From: Adhaeribacter arboris
Lineage (GTDB): Bacteria > Bacteroidota > Bacteroidia > Cytophagales > Hymenobacteraceae
Direction of reading: 5' to 3'
DNA length: 64,000 nt
NCBI RefSeq assembly: GCF_003023845.1
Contig: NZ_PYFT01000001.1
Location: forward strand, 1,798,001-1,862,000
Both the position numbers and the translations under genes were made by a program. Shown one piece after another: positions 35,243 to 43,901 of the stretch (position 1 is the first letter of the stretch; the number at the start of each line of letters is the position of its first letter). The notes under the pieces are model-generated. The model was not told where the DNA came from, made no database searches, and worked only from the letters and a program-made list of their open reading frames with translations.

Positions 35243-37531
35243 TTACCCTTGCATGGGAGCCGGAGCACTTTGCTCTTGCATCCGGATAAGGTTCAGGGCA
35301 GAACCGGCTTTAAACCAGGCAATCTGTCCTTCGTTGTAGGTATGATTTACTTCAAAGGTATGGGTTGTACCATCGGCATGGTGCAATACTACCTGCAACG
35401 GACTACCCGGAGCAAATTCAGTCAGGCCAATAATGTCTAAAGTATCATCTTCCTGAATATGATCGTAATCTTCTTTGTTCGCGAAGGTTAAGGCCAGCAT
35501 CCCTTGTTTCTTCAGGTTGGTTTCGTGAATACGGGCAAATGATTTTACCAGTACGGCCAGAACTCCTAAATGACGCGGCTCCATAGCGGCGTGTTCCCGG
35601 CTGGAGCCTTCGCCGTAGTTTTCATCACCCACCACCACTGATCCAACTCCAGCTGCTTTATACGCCCGGGCTACGGCCGGCACTTCGCCGTAACCACCCG
35701 TAAGTTGATTTTTCACGTTATTGGCTTCGCCGTTAAAGGCATTAATGGCTCCAATTAACATGTTATTAGAAATATTATCTAAGTGTCCCCGGTATTTTAG
35801 CCAAGGACCAGCCATGGAAATATGGTCGGTAGTACATTTTCCCTGGGCTTTAATTAATAAGCGCAAACCCGTTAAATTACCACCTGACCAAGGCGCAAAA
35901 CCTTCGAGTAACTGCAAACGATCGGAATTTGGATCTACAATAACATCTACCTGGTTCGGATCTTCGGCTGGCGCTACGTAACCAGCATCTTCTACATCGT
36001 ATCCTTTTTCCGGGAAAGGAATACCTTTTGGTTCGTCTAATTTTACCTGTTCTCCGTTTTTATTCGGCAGAGTATCGGTAAGTGGGTTAAAGGTTAAGTC
36101 ACCGGCAATGGCAAAAGCAGTTACAATTTCCGGCGAAGCCACAAACGCGTGGGTATTCGGGTTACCATCATTCCGTTTAGCAAAGTTCCGGTTAAAAGAA
36201 GTAATAATGGAATTTTTACGTTTCGGATCATCCGTATGACGCGCCCACTGTCCAATGCACGGACCGCAGGCATTTGCCAATACAACTCCACCAATCTTGG
36301 AGAAAGTATCCAGGATACCATCGCGCTCGGCAGTGTAACGTACCACTTCGGAGCCAGGGGTAATAGTATATTCCGCGTTAACGGTAAGACCTTTGTCGAT
36401 AGCTTGTTGCGCCAGTGAGGCTGCCCGGGTAAGATCTTCGTAAGAAGAGTTAGTACAAGACCCAATCAAACCTACTTCTAATTTAGAGGGCCAGTTGTGT
36501 TCTCGTACGGCATCCGCGAAAAGAGAAATCGGCCAGGCCGCATCGGGCGTAAACGGTCCATTTACGTGCGGCTCCAGTTCGCTCAGGTTAATTTCAATTA
36601 ATTGGTCGTAGTAAGCTTCCGGATTTGCGTATACTTCCTCATCGGCGCGCAGGTGCTCCGCCACTTGATCCGCCAATTCTGCTACATCTGCCCGATCCGT
36701 ATGAATCAGGTATTCTCTCATTTCATTATCGTAGCCAAAAACAGATGTGGTAGCGCCAATTTCCGCGCCCATGTTACAAATGGTAGATTTACCGGAACAA
36801 GAAATATTGTTAGCACCTTCACCAAAATACTCTACAATAGCACCGGTACCACCTTTTACGGTTAAAATACCGGCCACTTTTAAAATGACATCTTTGGGAG
36901 CAGTCCAGCCGCTCAGTTTACCGGTTAGTTTCACCCCAATTACTTTCGGAAACTTCAGTTCCCAGGCCATACCCGACATGACGTCCACCGCATCTGCTCC
37001 TCCCACGCCGATCGCAATCATACCTACTCCACCCGCATTAGGGGTATGCGAATCGGTACCAATCATCATTCCGCCCGGGAAAGCGTAATTTTCCTGCACT
37101 ACCGTGTGAATAATACCGGCGCCCGGTTTCCAGAAACCAATACCGTATTTATTAGAAACGGAAGCTAAGAAATCATACACTTCTTTGTTTTCGGTGTAAG
37201 CCTCGGACAAATCCTGGTTCGCTCCAACCCGGGCCTGAATTAAGTGGTCGCAGTGTACCGAAGAAGGCACCGCCGCTCTAGGTTTACCCGCTTGCATAAA
37301 TTGCAGCAAAGCCATCTGGGCCGTAGCATCCTGCATGGCCACCCGGTCCGGGGCAAAATCGACGTACGATTTGCCGCGCTCGTACGCTTGCGTAGCCGGG
37401 CCATTATATAAATGAGCGTATAATATTTTTTCTGTCTGGGTGAGCGGACGGCCTACCACCTGACGCGCGGCCGTAATCTTTTCCCCTAATCCGGCATACA
37501 CTGCCTTAATCATATCTATATCAAATGCCAT
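35243..37531 (-). CDS. acn: Aconitate hydratase, mitochondrial type
   Basis: 762 residues, close to the mitochondrial/Bacteroidota form. The [4Fe-4S] cysteines are in [11 protein letters not shown] and ACGPCIGQW; the active-site blocks [32 protein letters not shown] and, in the swivel domain, [18 protein letters not shown] are intact. The enzyme interconverts citrate and isocitrate in the TCA cycle. It is monocistronic, with a -7-like box and dyad upstream and a GAAA-loop terminator downstream. The product is certain; the gene symbol varies between annotations. Confidence 0.97.
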   Translation of the reverse strand: MAFDIDMIKAVYAGLGEKITAARQVVGRPLTQTEKILYAHLYNGPATQAYERGKSYVDFAPDRVAMQDATAQMALLQFMQAGKPRAAVPSSVHCDHLIQARVGANQDLSEAYTENKEVYDFLASVSNKYGIGFWKPGAGIIHTVVQENYAFPGGMMIGTDSHTPNAGGVGMIAIGVGGADAVDVMSGMAWELKFPKVIGVKLTGKLSGWTAPKDVILKVAGILTVKGGTGAIVEYFGEGANNISCSGKSTICNMGAEIGATTSVFGYDNEMREYLIHTDRADVAELADQVAEHLRADEEVYANPEAYYDQLIEINLSELEPHVNGPFTPDAAWPISLFADAVREHNWPSKLEVGLIGSCTNSSYEDLTRAASLAQQAIDKGLTVNAEYTITPGSEVVRYTAERDGILDTFSKIGGVVLANACGPCIGQWARHTDDPKRKNSIITSFNRNFAKRNDGNPNTHAFVASPEIVTAFAIAGDLTFNPLTDTLPNKNGEQVKLDEPKGIPFPEKGYDVEDAGYVAPAEDPNQVDVIVDPNSDRLQLLEGFAPWSGGNLTGLRLLIKAQGKCTTDHISMAGPWLKYRGHLDNISNNMLIGAINAFNGEANNVKNQLTGGYGEVPAVARAYKAAGVGSVVVGDENYGEGSSREHAAMEPRHLGVLAVLVKSFARIHETNLKKQGMLALTFANKEDYDHIQEDDTLDIIGLTEFAPGSPLQVVLHHADGTTHTFEVNHTYNEGQIAWFKAGSALNLIRMQEQSAPAPMQG

Positions 37532-37589
37532 AATATTGGTTGTTGTTGTGAAAATTAATTTTAACTAAGCCAAAACAGTTTTTGACCCA

Positions 37590-37614
37590 CGCAAATCCAA
37601 TTTGCGCAAATATA
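37590..37614 (-). promoter_or_regulatory. Promoter -7 box and adjoining dyad upstream of aconitase
   Basis: On the minus strand TATATTTG (37614-37607) fits the TAnnTTTG -7 box. Directly downstream the perfect dyad CGCAAAT-cca-ATTTGCG (37590-37606) would cover the start site, the place of a repressor operator. No good -33 TTTG is found at the right spacing. Confidence 0.45.
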
Positions 37615-37810
37615 TATAACCCCACATAAAAGTACTATTTCAATGGTAGCTATTTTACTATTTAAAATTATAACAAATAAGTCAGCATTTTCACTCCGGC
37701 AGGGTAAGGCTATTAAAAGTTTTTCATCCTATTAACCTTAAGACGGTTAAACGGAAACAATCGTTACTCTTCTTTCTTTTTTTATCATTTATACCTTTAA
37801 AGTGGGTTGG

Positions 37811-38563
37811 TTAGACGATGTTTCCGCCTACTCTCTTCTTCTGCTCCTGCCACCGCATCCGGTAAGCATTCATCGCAAAGCGACCTAATTTATCGAGCAA
37901 ACGGTAGTTGACTACGGCTCCCACGGGAGCGCCAATTATTGGGATTAATTGCGCCATTTTAGCCAAATCAATGTAATCGCGGTATTCTTGCTGAAAAGTA
38001 CGCCAATCGAACTGGTGAATATCATCGGGTAAAAGATGCTTTTGTTCTTCCCAGTTAATTATTTGTTGGTAGATGTAGGTGCGTTGTTCCTGACTGCTAA
38101 AAGCTAATTGAAAGATGTACAGTAAATAAAGCCGTTCTTTATAATGGCTTATATTATGGCCGTAAAGCGCGGCAATGTCGTAGAGCATTTTTAATTTTAG
38201 ACTGAGTAACAACGGAAAATCGGCTAAGCCCAGCAAAATGCCTCCCGCCCCGGTAATCCCGCCTTCGGCCGCGGCCGTTTTTTTGTAAAATTCTATGCGT
38301 TCCTTAATAATGACTTCTTGTAGTTCTAAGGAGTAGTTATACGTTGGGGTACGGGTAGTAAATTCGGCCCCGAATAAAACCGCCCGAATCATTTGCTTAA
38401 TGGTGGCGGTAATTACCTGGTGTACTTTTTCCGGAATGATAGCATTTATTTTTTGCTGAGCGCGTTTGGCCAACCAGTTTGCCAAAGTTGGTTTGCGCAA
38501 CATTTGTTTTTGCCAGGACCTAAGTTCGTGTAAAACCTGTTCTTCGTAGACTGGCTGCAGCAT
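37811..38563 (-). CDS. EcsC family protein
   Basis: 250 residues, helical. The family core is visible in AEGGITGAGGILLGLADFPLLL, LKMLYDIAALYGH and the C-terminal LIPIIGAPVGAVVNYRLLDKLG, the last a hydrophobic hairpin that probably associates with the membrane. EcsC proteins are of unknown mechanism; the name comes from a Bacillus transporter operon, but no ABC transporter is next to this gene. Preceded by an unremarkable spacer on the aconitase side and by the terminator of the metallo-hydrolase gene on the other. Confidence 0.85.
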   Translation of the reverse strand: MLQPVYEEQVLHELRSWQKQMLRKPTLANWLAKRAQQKINAIIPEKVHQVITATIKQMIRAVLFGAEFTTRTPTYNYSLELQEVIIKERIEFYKKTAAAEGGITGAGGILLGLADFPLLLSLKLKMLYDIAALYGHNISHYKERLYLLYIFQLAFSSQEQRTYIYQQIINWEEQKHLLPDDIHQFDWRTFQQEYRDYIDLAKMAQLIPIIGAPVGAVVNYRLLDKLGRFAMNAYRMRWQEQKKRVGGNIV

Positions 38564-38600
38564 ACACTAACTTTTGAAAAGTTTGTCAATAAAATTAACT

Positions 38601-38650
38601 TAGAAAAAGAGCCAGTTTCCTTGTGGCTTAAACTCCTACAGGAAACCGGC
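38601..38650 (-). terminator. Intrinsic terminator of the metallo-hydrolase gene
   Basis: On the minus strand GCCGGTTTCC (38650-38641) pairs with GGAAACTGGC (38620-38611) with one mismatch and is followed by CTCTTTTTC, 43 bases after the stop codon. Confidence 0.75.
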
Positions 38651-38692
38651 TATGTACGTGCTTTCTAAACAAAAAATTAAAAATTTTATTAA

Positions 38693-39454
38693 TTATTTAG
38701 TTGGGTACCAGTTCCGAAGGCGAACCTCGATTTGGGGATTTTTATCATTTACCAACTTCTTAAACGCTTCAACATCACTTAAACCCTCCTGACCCCGGTA
38801 ATGGTACGGGTAAACTACTTTTGGTTTAAAAGCTAAAACGGCATCGGCGGCCTGGTTTATATCCATGGTGAAAGGTAGGTTCATGCATACAAAAGCGACG
38901 TCGATATTTTGCAAAGCCCGCATCTCCGGAATGTCTTCGGTATCGCCGGACAAGTAAATATTTTTACCGCCAATATTTAGTACGTAGCCATTGCCCCGGC
39001 CTTTTGGGTGGCGCGAATCGGGCGCTTCGGGTAAGTTATACATGGGCAGGGCAGTGATGCCTATACCCAACTGAATGGTTTGATCGCCGTTTTTCAGGAT
39101 GGTGGCTTTTGGCTTAAGCGCAGCGGGCAACATTTCGGCTACGGCAGCCGGCACAATAAATTTAGCTTTACTAGTATTAATGGCTTCCAGAGTTTTTACA
39201 TCCGCGTGATCGCCGTGAATATCGGTAATTAAAATAAGGTCGGGAGCGGCTAAACCGGTAAAAGCCTCTGCTCCACCGTACGGGTCTACATAAATGGTTT
39301 TGTTATTCCAGGTAAATACCACCGAACCGTGCAAAACGGGTTGCAGGGTTACCTTGCCCTTTTTAGTATCAAGCTGGTCGGCGGCAGCTCTTTGAGCCTG
39401 CACCTGGTTATACGTAATAGCCAATAATAGAACGAAAAGGTACTTAAGCGACAT
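38693..39454 (-). CDS. Exported MBL-fold metal-dependent hydrolase
   Basis: 253 residues with a Sec signal peptide (first ~20, ending VQAQRAAA). The metallo-beta-lactamase fold appears as GSVVFTWNNKTIYVDPYGG, the metal motif LITDIHGDHADV (Asp replaces the first His of the usual HxHxDH), GYVLNIGGKNIYLSGDTED, and a late His (PKVVYPYHYRGQEG). It resembles UlaG-like periplasmic hydrolases of Bacteroidota, in which the DIHxDH form recurs. Substrate unknown. It has its own terminator and no evident operon partner. Confidence 0.85.
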   Translation of the reverse strand: MSLKYLFVLLLAITYNQVQAQRAAADQLDTKKGKVTLQPVLHGSVVFTWNNKTIYVDPYGGAEAFTGLAAPDLILITDIHGDHADVKTLEAINTSKAKFIVPAAVAEMLPAALKPKATILKNGDQTIQLGIGITALPMYNLPEAPDSRHPKGRGNGYVLNIGGKNIYLSGDTEDIPEMRALQNIDVAFVCMNLPFTMDINQAADAVLAFKPKVVYPYHYRGQEGLSDVEAFKKLVNDKNPQIEVRLRNWYPTK

Positions 39455-40087
39455 AGTTTTAAGTTTTAATTATAAATTTATGAAGGAACAATTACAAGGG
39501 CATTTGGTTATCTAAATTTCAACAGAGTTCGGTCTTACCTTCCGTTGCCTATATTATTCCGATGAGCCGAAGTTTTGTTTCATTTGAATTTTAGTTGTTT
39601 TTGAATATTCGGAAAAAATAGGCAGAGCTGGCATTTAACGGATGAATTTATCTTTTTTCAAGTAAAATTCTAAATAAGCTCTTAAATTTAATATAGGCAA
39701 TTCCAGAAAATATTTTATTTTATATATAATAAAAACTAAATATTAACATCGGTTAGGTTTATAAATAAATACGGATTTTACCAAATAAAAACGTATTTTG
39801 CTGCCTCTAACTGGTTTTTCTATATAATTTTTTTTATTTTGAATCAAATTCTAGACAACCCGCAATAGTAACATAATCGTAACATTTATTTGCGTTACAT
39901 ATTGTTACTTTACACGTATAATACTACTACTTACTCCGTTCTCTTGGCCATTTAGAAAAGAGAATTGACTTCTTGTGATAGTTGGAGAAATAGTTAAGGT
40001 CTTTAATGGATTTAGAAGTCTTAAAAGCTTATTTAATTAGCATTAGTGGATATAAATTACTTTTAACAAGCTAAAAAAGATTAAAAT
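39455..40087. other. 633-base AT-rich spacer with a dyad
   Basis: No coding frame is supported. A near-symmetrical dyad at 39867-39909 begins AGTAACA, ends TGTTACT and contains a second GTAAC/GTTAC pair inside; TATAAT follows at 39917-39922. It may regulate the small gene at 40088, whose leader would be over 150 bases. Confidence 0.45.
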
Positions 40088-40288
40088 ATGGTTGTGGATT
40101 ATTTGTATAAAATACAAAGCCTGGATGTAAATTCCTTGCAGTGGCAGGATCGGGAAGCTTTTGTTACCGTTTTAAGATACCTGAGCCGCCGTGTACGTGA
40201 TCCTCATCTTCTGGATGAAATTAAAAACCAGATGCTGCGACTTCTTGCTAAATGTAACACCGTAGATAAATTAAAGCCGGCTCAGTAA
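40088..40288 (+). CDS. Small conserved-looking protein of unknown function (66 residues)
   Basis: 66 residues: an amphipathic, leucine- and arginine-rich, mainly helical protein (YLYKIQSLDVNSLQWQDREA ... VTVLRYLSRRVRDP) without signal peptide, cysteine or membrane segment. No family was recognised. Support for a real gene comes from ordinary codon use, a preceding purine-rich AAGATTAAAAT before the ATG, a candidate dyad-bearing promoter region and a hairpin plus T-run immediately at the stop codon. A regulatory or adaptor role is a guess. Confidence 0.6.
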   Translation: MVVDYLYKIQSLDVNSLQWQDREAFVTVLRYLSRRVRDPHLLDEIKNQMLRLLAKCNTVDKLKPAQ

Positions 40289-40303
40289 ACTGACCGGTTT
40301 TTT
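40277..40303 (+). terminator. Hairpin terminator overlapping the stop of the 66-residue gene
   Basis: CCGGctCAGT pairs with ACTGaCCGG around the stop codon, followed by six T (40298-40303). Confidence 0.6.
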
Positions 40304-40518
40304 ATTTATGTAGTGTTTGCTTTTAGAATACAAGGCATAATGAACTAATAAAGTATAGTTGAAATAGGAACTACTTTAAACGGTCAGTCAGTAGCTAATG
40401 GGGGCAATATATACCGGCTCATTAAGGCCTCTTTCAGATTTATTTTGCAAGGAGCCGGGTAAAATTTGTAATTTCAAAAGAGTGGAATAATTTAGGGGTC
40501 GCATTATACTCTAACGCT

Positions 40519-41460
40519 ATGTCCACTACTTCTTTTTCCCGACGTGATTCTCTCAAATTATTAGGTGCTTCTGTCGGCCTGTCGTTGCTACCCGGTCAGA
40601 CCCAGGCCGAACCGGTAGTAGCTCCTGGTCCTTTAACTTATTGCTTAAATTTAAGTACTATCCGTGGCCATAAATTAGGCTTCGTGAAAGAACTGGAAGT
40701 AGCTTCCAAGGCGGGTTTTCGCTCCGTAGAAATCTGGATGGACACCTTGCAAAATTACCTGAAAGAAGGCGGCACCGTGCAAGATGCCCGCAAAAGAATC
40801 AGCGATTTAGGATTAAAAATAGAAAATGCCATTGGTTTTGCCACCTGGATTGTGGACGATGATACCACCCGTAACAAAGGCTTAGAGCAATTGAAACAGG
40901 AAATGGAATTGTTGGCCCAAATAGGTTGCCACCGTACCGCCGCTCCTCCCATGGGAGCTACCGAACAACCCGGATTAGATTTAAAGAAAGCAGCCGAGCG
41001 GTACCGGACAATTTTGGAATTAGGAGAAAAAACCACTGTTATGCCGCAACTGGAAATGTGGGGCTTTTCGAAAAACCTGAGCCGGGTGAGCGAAGTAATG
41101 TACGTAGCCCTGGAAAGCGGCCATCCGAAAGCCCGGGTATTACTGGACGTGTATCATTTATACAAAGGAGGTTCCAGTATTGAAAGTCTGGCTTTGGTAG
41201 GCAAACCCGCATTAGAAATTTTTCACGTGAACGATTACGCCGCCGATATGCCCGTAGCTACCATCACCGATGCCGACCGTATTTACACCGGCGATGGAGT
41301 GGCTCCTATTCGTAAAATCTTACAAGCAGTGAAAGCACCGGACCGGCCGTTAGTTATTTCGTTCGAAGTATTTAATAAAAAATATTACACCCAGGAACCA
41401 CTACTGGTAGCGCAAACTGCTCTTAACAAGATGAAGGCCGTAACGAAAGGGATTGGGTAA
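40519..41460 (+). CDS. Tat-exported sugar phosphate isomerase/epimerase-like TIM-barrel protein
   Basis: 313 residues. A twin-arginine signal (FSRRDSLKLLGASVGLSLLP) is followed by a xylose-isomerase-like (AP endonuclease 2 family) TIM barrel. Metal-ligand positions are suggested by the Glu of VEIWMDTLQ, the Glu of MPQLEMWGF, the Asp/His of LLDVYHLYKGG, FHVNDYAADM and the C-terminal Glu of VISFEVFNKKYY. Such proteins in Bacteroidota are usually periplasmic and act on sugars or inositols. No pathway partner is adjacent. A 22-bp-stem terminator follows. Confidence 0.88.
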   Translation: MSTTSFSRRDSLKLLGASVGLSLLPGQTQAEPVVAPGPLTYCLNLSTIRGHKLGFVKELEVASKAGFRSVEIWMDTLQNYLKEGGTVQDARKRISDLGLKIENAIGFATWIVDDDTTRNKGLEQLKQEMELLAQIGCHRTAAPPMGATEQPGLDLKKAAERYRTILELGEKTTVMPQLEMWGFSKNLSRVSEVMYVALESGHPKARVLLDVYHLYKGGSSIESLALVGKPALEIFHVNDYAADMPVATITDADRIYTGDGVAPIRKILQAVKAPDRPLVISFEVFNKKYYTQEPLLVAQTALNKMKAVTKGIG

Positions 41461-41516
41461 GAGTTAGCTTTACAATTTAAAATAAATATTTGCTCTTAGC
41501 TCATAGAAATTAAAAG

Positions 41517-41573
41517 AAAAGGTAGAAGAAAAATTTAGGCTAAATTGGTTTCTAAATTTTTATTCTACCTTTT
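41517..41573. terminator. Long bidirectional terminator hairpin
   Basis: A 22-bp stem with a single mismatch (arms 41517-41538 and 41552-41573), A-run before and T-run after, sits between the convergent isomerase and DUF5777 genes. Confidence 0.9.
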
Positions 41574-41631
41574 TGCAAAACTGCTTTGAGATAAATACAG
41601 TATTATTCCTTAATTCTAAAGTAGTAAAATT

Positions 41632-42555
41632 TTAATATTTTTTCTTATCCATTTTCCGGCTCTTATCCAGATCAAAAACGCGGGAAATATTAAAACCAAA
41701 GAAAATATCCCCATTTTTCCAGGTACCCATATTGTCGGCAATTAGATTTTTTTCGATCATACCAATGGAATTACTGAACAATAACTGAAAAACGTGGCCA
41801 CCCGTTTCAATATCAAAACTTAATGATAAAGCATTGGTGTAAGTATCGGCGGTATGACTGGGTAAAAGGTAAAAGTATTCGGCGTTAAAAGAAGTGCGTT
41901 TCGTTAGTTTGTGCCGACCAGCCAAACCAATAGCGTAAACATCACTCTCATCGCGACGCGTCGGAACTAGGTTGCGGTGAATCCAGGTGGGCGCTAGTTG
42001 TAAGGATAAGTTCTGGTTAAATTTGCGGGCAATTAACAGCTGGGTGGTATACGTAAGCCGGGATTTAAACATAACATCCCGCTCGGGATCGCCGGGACGT
42101 AAAGAATTTAAAGCCGCGCTGCCAAATAAAACCGCCGAAACAGGACGCTGCCAACCTCCCTCCTGCTGCCGCAAAAAACGGTATTTTAGAAAGCCATCGA
42201 AAGTTTTTTGGTAAGAACTCCGCCCAACCCCTACGTTTAAATTGTCGGTAAGGCCATATTCCAGAGCTAATCGCATAACGGCATTATCTAAACCAAAGAA
42301 ATTATAAGCCCCACTGTTTAAGGTACCAAACCGGTGCGAGATGATCAGAACTAATTCTTTTTGTGCATTCGTCTGCACAGAGTGGCCGGTAATAATGCGC
42401 GTGCCCTTAAAAATACCCGTGGTATAACTAGCATTACTACTAGTGCTATCGGCGGCTTCGGCCAACTTTAGTAAATCATCGTCCTGGGCCGAAGCCTGGC
42501 GGGCAAACCCACTACAAAAAATCAAGAACAGGAACAAGTAATATTTCTGACGCAT
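41632..42555 (-). CDS. DUF5777-type beta-barrel outer membrane protein
   Basis: 307 residues with a signal peptide (MRQKYYLFLFLIFCSGFARQ, ending at ASAQ). The mature part begins with an acidic stretch and then alternating-strand sequence (TRIITGHSVQTNAQKELV, ISHRFGTLNSGAYNFFGLD, VGVGRSSYQKTFDGFLKYRF) matching the DUF5777 family of predicted outer-membrane barrels. The gene follows a YceI-like and a cytochrome c gene in the same direction, an arrangement that recurs in Bacteroidota. Function unknown; the set may handle lipid quinones or electron transfer at the cell surface. Confidence 0.8.
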   Translation of the reverse strand: MRQKYYLFLFLIFCSGFARQASAQDDDLLKLAEAADSTSSNASYTTGIFKGTRIITGHSVQTNAQKELVLIISHRFGTLNSGAYNFFGLDNAVMRLALEYGLTDNLNVGVGRSSYQKTFDGFLKYRFLRQQEGGWQRPVSAVLFGSAALNSLRPGDPERDVMFKSRLTYTTQLLIARKFNQNLSLQLAPTWIHRNLVPTRRDESDVYAIGLAGRHKLTKRTSFNAEYFYLLPSHTADTYTNALSLSFDIETGGHVFQLLFSNSIGMIEKNLIADNMGTWKNGDIFFGFNISRVFDLDKSRKMDKKKY

Positions 42556-42574
42556 AGAATAACAATTTTACAGT

Positions 42575-43138
42575 TTATTGTTTGGCAACATAGGGCTCAT
42601 ACTGCATATCCACGTTAATCTGGATAATTTTGGCGATGTGACTGCGCACCAGCAACGGAATTTGGATATTGTATTCCTGGGGAGTAATAGTAAAGGTGGA
42701 TTTGGCACCAATGCGATTACCTTTTACATCTAAAGTGCCATCGGCGGAAACTTGCCTGGATACCCCGTGAATAGTGAGGGTACCGGTTACTTTAGCGGGA
42801 TATACGCCATCTTTCCGAAAATCGATGCTTTGAATATTGGTTATAGTGCCTTTGAAAGTGCCTTTGGGGTATTTATCGGTTTCCAGGAAGTTTTCGTTAA
42901 AATGCTCCTGCATCAGCGACTTTCGAAATTCAAAATTTTTCATGTTTACCGAAAATACCAGCTCGCCGGTATCAAAAGATAAAATAGAAGAAACGGCTTT
43001 ATTGTGTGCTTCGATGTTTTCGATTGGTGTTTCGGAGAAAAACCAAATGTGCCCGGCCCGGGTGAAGTAGCGGTTCTGCGCCACTCCTTCACCACTGCCC
43101 AGCACTAGCAGCCACATTAGCAACAGGAAAACTTTCAT
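42575..43138 (-). CDS. YceI-like periplasmic lipocalin-fold protein
   Basis: 187 residues with a signal peptide (MKVFLLLMWLLVLGSGEGVAQ). The body fits YceI, a beta-barrel that binds isoprenoid lipids: HIWFFSETPIENIEAHNKAV, FEFRKSLMQEHFNENFLETDKYPKGTF and LTIHGVSRQV are typical blocks. It lies 19 bases upstream of the DUF5777 gene and follows the cytochrome gene, so it belongs to the same unit. A role as periplasmic quinone or lipid carrier is inference from the fold. Confidence 0.88.
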   Translation of the reverse strand: MKVFLLLMWLLVLGSGEGVAQNRYFTRAGHIWFFSETPIENIEAHNKAVSSILSFDTGELVFSVNMKNFEFRKSLMQEHFNENFLETDKYPKGTFKGTITNIQSIDFRKDGVYPAKVTGTLTIHGVSRQVSADGTLDVKGNRIGAKSTFTITPQEYNIQIPLLVRSHIAKIIQINVDMQYEPYVAKQ

Positions 43139-43258
43139 GGAATACTAGTTAAGGAATGAGAAAATAAGTTTTAGGTAATAGGTATTCAGTAAAAATTTTT
43201 AAATAGAAGGAAAGCGTACCAGAGGAAGTTATTACTATGCCTCAGGTAAGAAGCTATG

Positions 43259-43653
43259 TTAATTATTAGGTGTTCCGTTGTCGATCCACTTTTTTATGCT
43301 GGCAATTTCGCAGTCGGATATTTTTGTACCGCCAAACGGCATTGGGGTATAACCTGGGGCATGGGTTATAGCGCCCATTAACTGACCGCTAGCGGCCCGT
43401 TTTTGCACTTCCGCGTAAGAATCCAGAATTACCCCCCCGAGGGAGCAGCTACCCCGTGACAACCAACACAACCCCGATTTTCTAAGATGGAGGTAACCGT
43501 ACCGGAAAAAGTAACCGCCGAGGTATCGCAGGTACCCGTAGTAGGATACAAATCTTCTTCGTTATCGCTGGCACAGCTAGCCAATAATCCTAAATTCAAC
43601 AGGCTCAGCCATAGAAAGGCCGTTCGCCATTTTAAATGGTGCATACGTTTCAT
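43259..43653 (-). pseudogene. Small c-type cytochrome lipoprotein with a frameshift in a G7 tract
   Basis: Two frames make one protein. The first (43653-43429) gives a lipoprotein signal (LLNLGLLASC) and a haem motif CVGCH, running to APSGG; the second (from about 43436 to 43259) continues with GVILDSYAEVQKRA, MPFGGTKISDCEIASIKKW and ends IDNGTPNN, the usual C-terminus of such Bacteroidota cytochromes, including the axial Met. The break is at a run of seven C on the top strand (43432-43438, G7 in the gene); one more G or two fewer would restore the frame. It heads the YceI/DUF5777 unit. Sequencing error, decay or slippage cannot be told apart here. Confidence 0.8.
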
Positions 43654-43901
43654 TTAAATAGTTTCTTGTTAATACCAGTGGTTAGATCTTTATGCAGATC
43701 TACCGTTGTCAGGACCAAAGTAGAGCTCGTTTTGGGCCGTAGGAAAAGCCATGAGAAACAATTTTGCGCTCATCTGCTTACTTTTTTTAGTGTATGTTCT
43801 AGTTAGTTAATTACTTGCTCGGGGCTTATAAATTGGCTGCCTTGCCCCAGGCTATTTTTAAATAGTACCGGAAAAATTAAAATTTCTTTCTCAAATTCGT
43901 T

